A stretch of 38,021 nucleotides of DNA, from IMG/VR virus record IMGVR_UViG_3300046454_000769, positions 1-38,021 of that record; one strand, 5' to 3'. Below the pieces are notes generated by a model, which saw nothing but the letters and a program-made list of their open reading frames with translations, had not been told where the DNA came from and did not search any database. Numbering within the stretch: the first letter of the stretch is position 1; each line of letters begins with the position of its first letter. This DNA is from a virus. This document shows, piece by piece, positions 37,101-38,021 of the stretch. The position numbers and the translations under genes were made by a program.

Positions 37101-38021
37101 GCTCTTCTTCGCCTTGGTCGCGGTCATCTGGTAGCCGCCGCGATCGCTCAGGTTCTTCAGCTCGCGCGGCAGCTTGCCGTCGGGCAGGCCGGTCACACCA
37201 TGGCCAGCGGTGGTCTTGGCGGCGCCACCGCCGCCTGGGCCGAACTCACCGGCATTCTCGGGTTGGCCACGTGGGTGCTCGGACGGGTCGAACGCGTCCA
37301 TGGTGAAATCGATCGCGCCGTCCTGGCCCATCTTGATATGCGCCCGGTCGTTGCGACCCATATGCACGTGGATTTGCGCGTTCGGGTCGCTCGGGATGAC
37401 CCTGATATGGCCGCGCCCCGGCACGTCGCCGCTGAGATCCTCGTCCTCGTCGCGCCCGCCCTTGTTGGGGTTGGGCGGCTTTGGCGATCCCGCCGGGCCG
37501 AGCTTGCCGGCACCGCTGGAAACCGGCCCAGCGCTGCCACCAGCCGGCGCGCTGGTGCCCATGCCGTGCGGGGCCGGGCTACCACCACCACCGGGCGCGC
37601 CATGCCCGCCACCGCCGCCTGGAGGCGGCACGCCGACCCCCTCGCCGCCCAGCGGGTCAGGCTCCTGATTCGGTGGCGGCGGCGCCGGGGTGTCGAGGTC
37701 GAGGCCCTGATACGGGCTGTCAGCCTCGGCGGACAGCCGCTGGCGGATCTCGTCGGGGCTGAGCACGCCGGCGTTGATATAGACCGCGTCGATGTCGGCC
37801 TGGGTTTTCTCGGCGGTGCTCTCCTCTTCCTCCGACAGCTCGCGCAGCGGCTCCCAGGCGTGGGTGATCGACGGATCGATCTCGCCGAACAGGTGAAGCT
37901 GCATCACCTTGAGGATGGTGGTCAGGTTGGCGTCGTAGAACGACCCCTGGGCCGCGTGGATGAACTGTGCCCAGACCTGCAGCTCGCCCTCGCTGGTGGC
38001 GTTCAGCCCGCTGGGAGAAAT
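34128..38021 (-). CDS. Portal protein C-terminus fused to effector-like polyvalent domains (partial)
   Basis: The frame is open to the right edge, so only the C-terminal part of the portal is seen. Numbering from the first in-frame GTG (37907): the start, preceded by SGLNATSEGELQVWAQFIHA, and MMQLHLFGEIDPSITHAWEP with DAVYINAGVLSPDEIRQRL, are typical of a DUF1073-type portal end. A Pro/Gly linker follows. Residues ~240-450 resemble an ADP-ribosyltransferase: MYRG (Arg344), TYWSSQ (Ser378) and GESEIGV (Glu425, Glu427). After a second linker, ~640-740 holds GAWSDGAENSVMTEMDG. Residues ~850-1235 have AALSPQKLWAQN, then HKVRSFYNNIL (Lys1080) and VTMDTHA (Asp1101), a spacing like the Lys/Asp pair of HhH-GPD DNA glycosylases. 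Ends in a basic tail. The extension may be carried in the head and injected; that is inference. Confidence 0.75.
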   Translation of the reverse strand: MSPSGLNATSEGELQVWAQFIHAAQGSFYDANLTTILKVMQLHLFGEIDPSITHAWEPLRELSEEEESTAEKTQADIDAVYINAGVLSPDEIRQRLSAEADSPYQGLDLDTPAPPPPNQEPDPLGGEGVGVPPPGGGGGHGAPGGGGSPAPHGMGTSAPAGGSAGPVSSGAGKLGPAGSPKPPNPNKGGRDEDEDLSGDVPGRGHIRVIPSDPNAQIHVHMGRNDRAHIKMGQDGAIDFTMDAFDPSEHPRGQPENAGEFGPGGGGAAKTTAGHGVTGLPDGKLPRELKNLSDRGGYQMTATKAKKSGFESGDRYEVIVTAKPTKGIVTINEGRHTAQYDPALAEVETLNPDEPLIARKIATVKGDLPSELPIEANPEHMYRGMDADEFASFQKTGQIKSVSDYNMAGQEGLTYWSSQPDQAESYANSFAPPEHKPTFEKPCYVMVAKRVDPEHETRVKGTGESEIGVNRAVGKDEILEVWRGKVAVFDAGNYSLSDRGGEFEAGGSAAPSAQVVWERLGAQHAQDAEWDPSKHPRGQPENAGEFGPGGGGAKPKAEAPAHAAPAAAPERHTATEAARAVSTPTFTPTSTPTFTPTPIRSVSTVAATPPPAHHAVEFYSPSVAEHLDLSQASAGLHSERQRLLETASREIDQKLGLTSTSHPAIGAWSDGAENSVMTEMDGASWEQIEVATAMKAHLANQKDALVFQEGEGNQHLYSFHATGSVEKIHQDLLEDGVAFHTIVPTQEGATIYAVDMGDSGEATSQAVAKAAQRYGTTPTDQPGRAKFLVGDNPGTTGQEQRHEAQLAYGRIIKGSGVPDVADVWKSIRPTYGQAFEITEYPKEETTTPLPGVAEGSHPATISTRRPTVVEAVEGDKYRRADLKGMEEDERVFKANMKLLQNPNAYPQLREADLAGKSPKEMARAAIDLAKSNLRFLWEHAPSGLREQGPKWYEGAHDFAAAKAKEYDIPLASAAGVYAALSPQKLWAQNVKQGDALLDIYFHHQDTAWSEEMSAKARKIWAKPDYAPLLARVQGKTLGELQLPAEKAMWIRTYDEAHDPAQGYNRLTPDGKVLGPWYNLDGSRAKNAWQNLNSISNAITALESGGNREAISLSMGDLHKVRSFYNNILDPPATNGDVTMDTHAIGAALLFPSTSLSTSVAQSLKTSPEKDKREVGFEGASGSGTTGSQGTYPLWGDAYRELGDELGVAPRVLQSVTWEMKRKLFDSRMTKNTVRGVRALWREYHAGERDLARTQQAIWELAGGVDKPEDGLPAPPKPKAARKLRGAKRAKTAKKAGNA
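36233..36285 (-). repeat. Imperfect 12-bp repeats coding a Thr/Pro linker in the portal fusion
   Basis: Four units like ggcgtaaatgtg / ggcgtagatgtg follow one another and encode STPTFTPTSTPTFTPTPI on the minus strand. The stretch is clearly lower in GC than its surroundings. It joins two domains of the portal-fused protein. Confidence 0.75.

Noticed and set aside
1-38021. tRNA genes, integrase, attachment sites
   Set aside because: I saw no tRNA cloverleaf, recombinase motif or flanking direct repeats by eye; a dedicated scan of the whole genome would be needed to exclude tRNAs.

Overview
This window is part of a GC-rich tailed-phage genome with a contractile (myovirus-type) tail. A sheath gene, a tube gene, a -1 frameshifted tail chaperone, a spike with a HxH tip and a hub lie in one run, and the head genes belong to the DUF2213 / DUF2184 / DUF4054 / DUF3383 / neck-terminator set seen together in other proteobacterial myoviruses. 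There is no integrase, tRNA, rRNA or clearly bacterial housekeeping gene. The host is probably a high-GC proteobacterium, but nothing here fixes it. Both ends of the window cut through genes.

Layout. The structural genes are on the minus strand and read right to left. First comes a portal protein cut by the right edge and fused to a very long multidomain extension (34128-38021). Then come a RelA/SpoT-like packaged-effector-type protein (28760-29578), a MuF head protein (23837-24646), small membrane proteins, a GAF-like membrane protein and a family 9 glycosyltransferase (20852-23203), a repeat fibre and its partners (17549-20982), a DUF2213 protease/scaffold, cement protein and major capsid protein (14261-17476), three tandem paralogues (12160-14256), neck and adaptor proteins (8818-12156), sheath, tube and chaperone (5798-8757), spike and hub (4169-5797), a tape measure with a muralytic domain (890-4135) and a baseplate protein cut by the left edge.

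Plus-strand islands. A cluster of small genes (24660-28850, 29590-33453, 33476-34110) is interleaved with the minus-strand head genes. It holds many short conserved phage proteins of unknown function, a cysteine-peptidase-like protein, a clan-A-type glycoside hydrolase, a second large protein that may also act on glycans, and tiny membrane peptides. A free-standing HNH/AP2 homing endonuclease (23296-23835) sits apart on the plus strand.

Most notable structure. Seven copies of a 19-bp palindrome with consensus CTTGACATCTNNGGTCAAG head the plus-strand transcription units. The left arm is itself the -35 box, and in six copies a -10-like box follows exactly 17 bp later. This looks like a dispersed promoter-operator regulon under one phage regulator. 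One copy appears to drive a leaderless mRNA. The other highlight is the set of effector-like domains (ADP-ribosyltransferase-like, HhH-GPD-like, RelA/SpoT-like) joined by a recurring DPSxHPRGQPENAGEFGPGGGG-type linker; one protein fuses them to the portal itself, so they may be packaged and delivered with the DNA.
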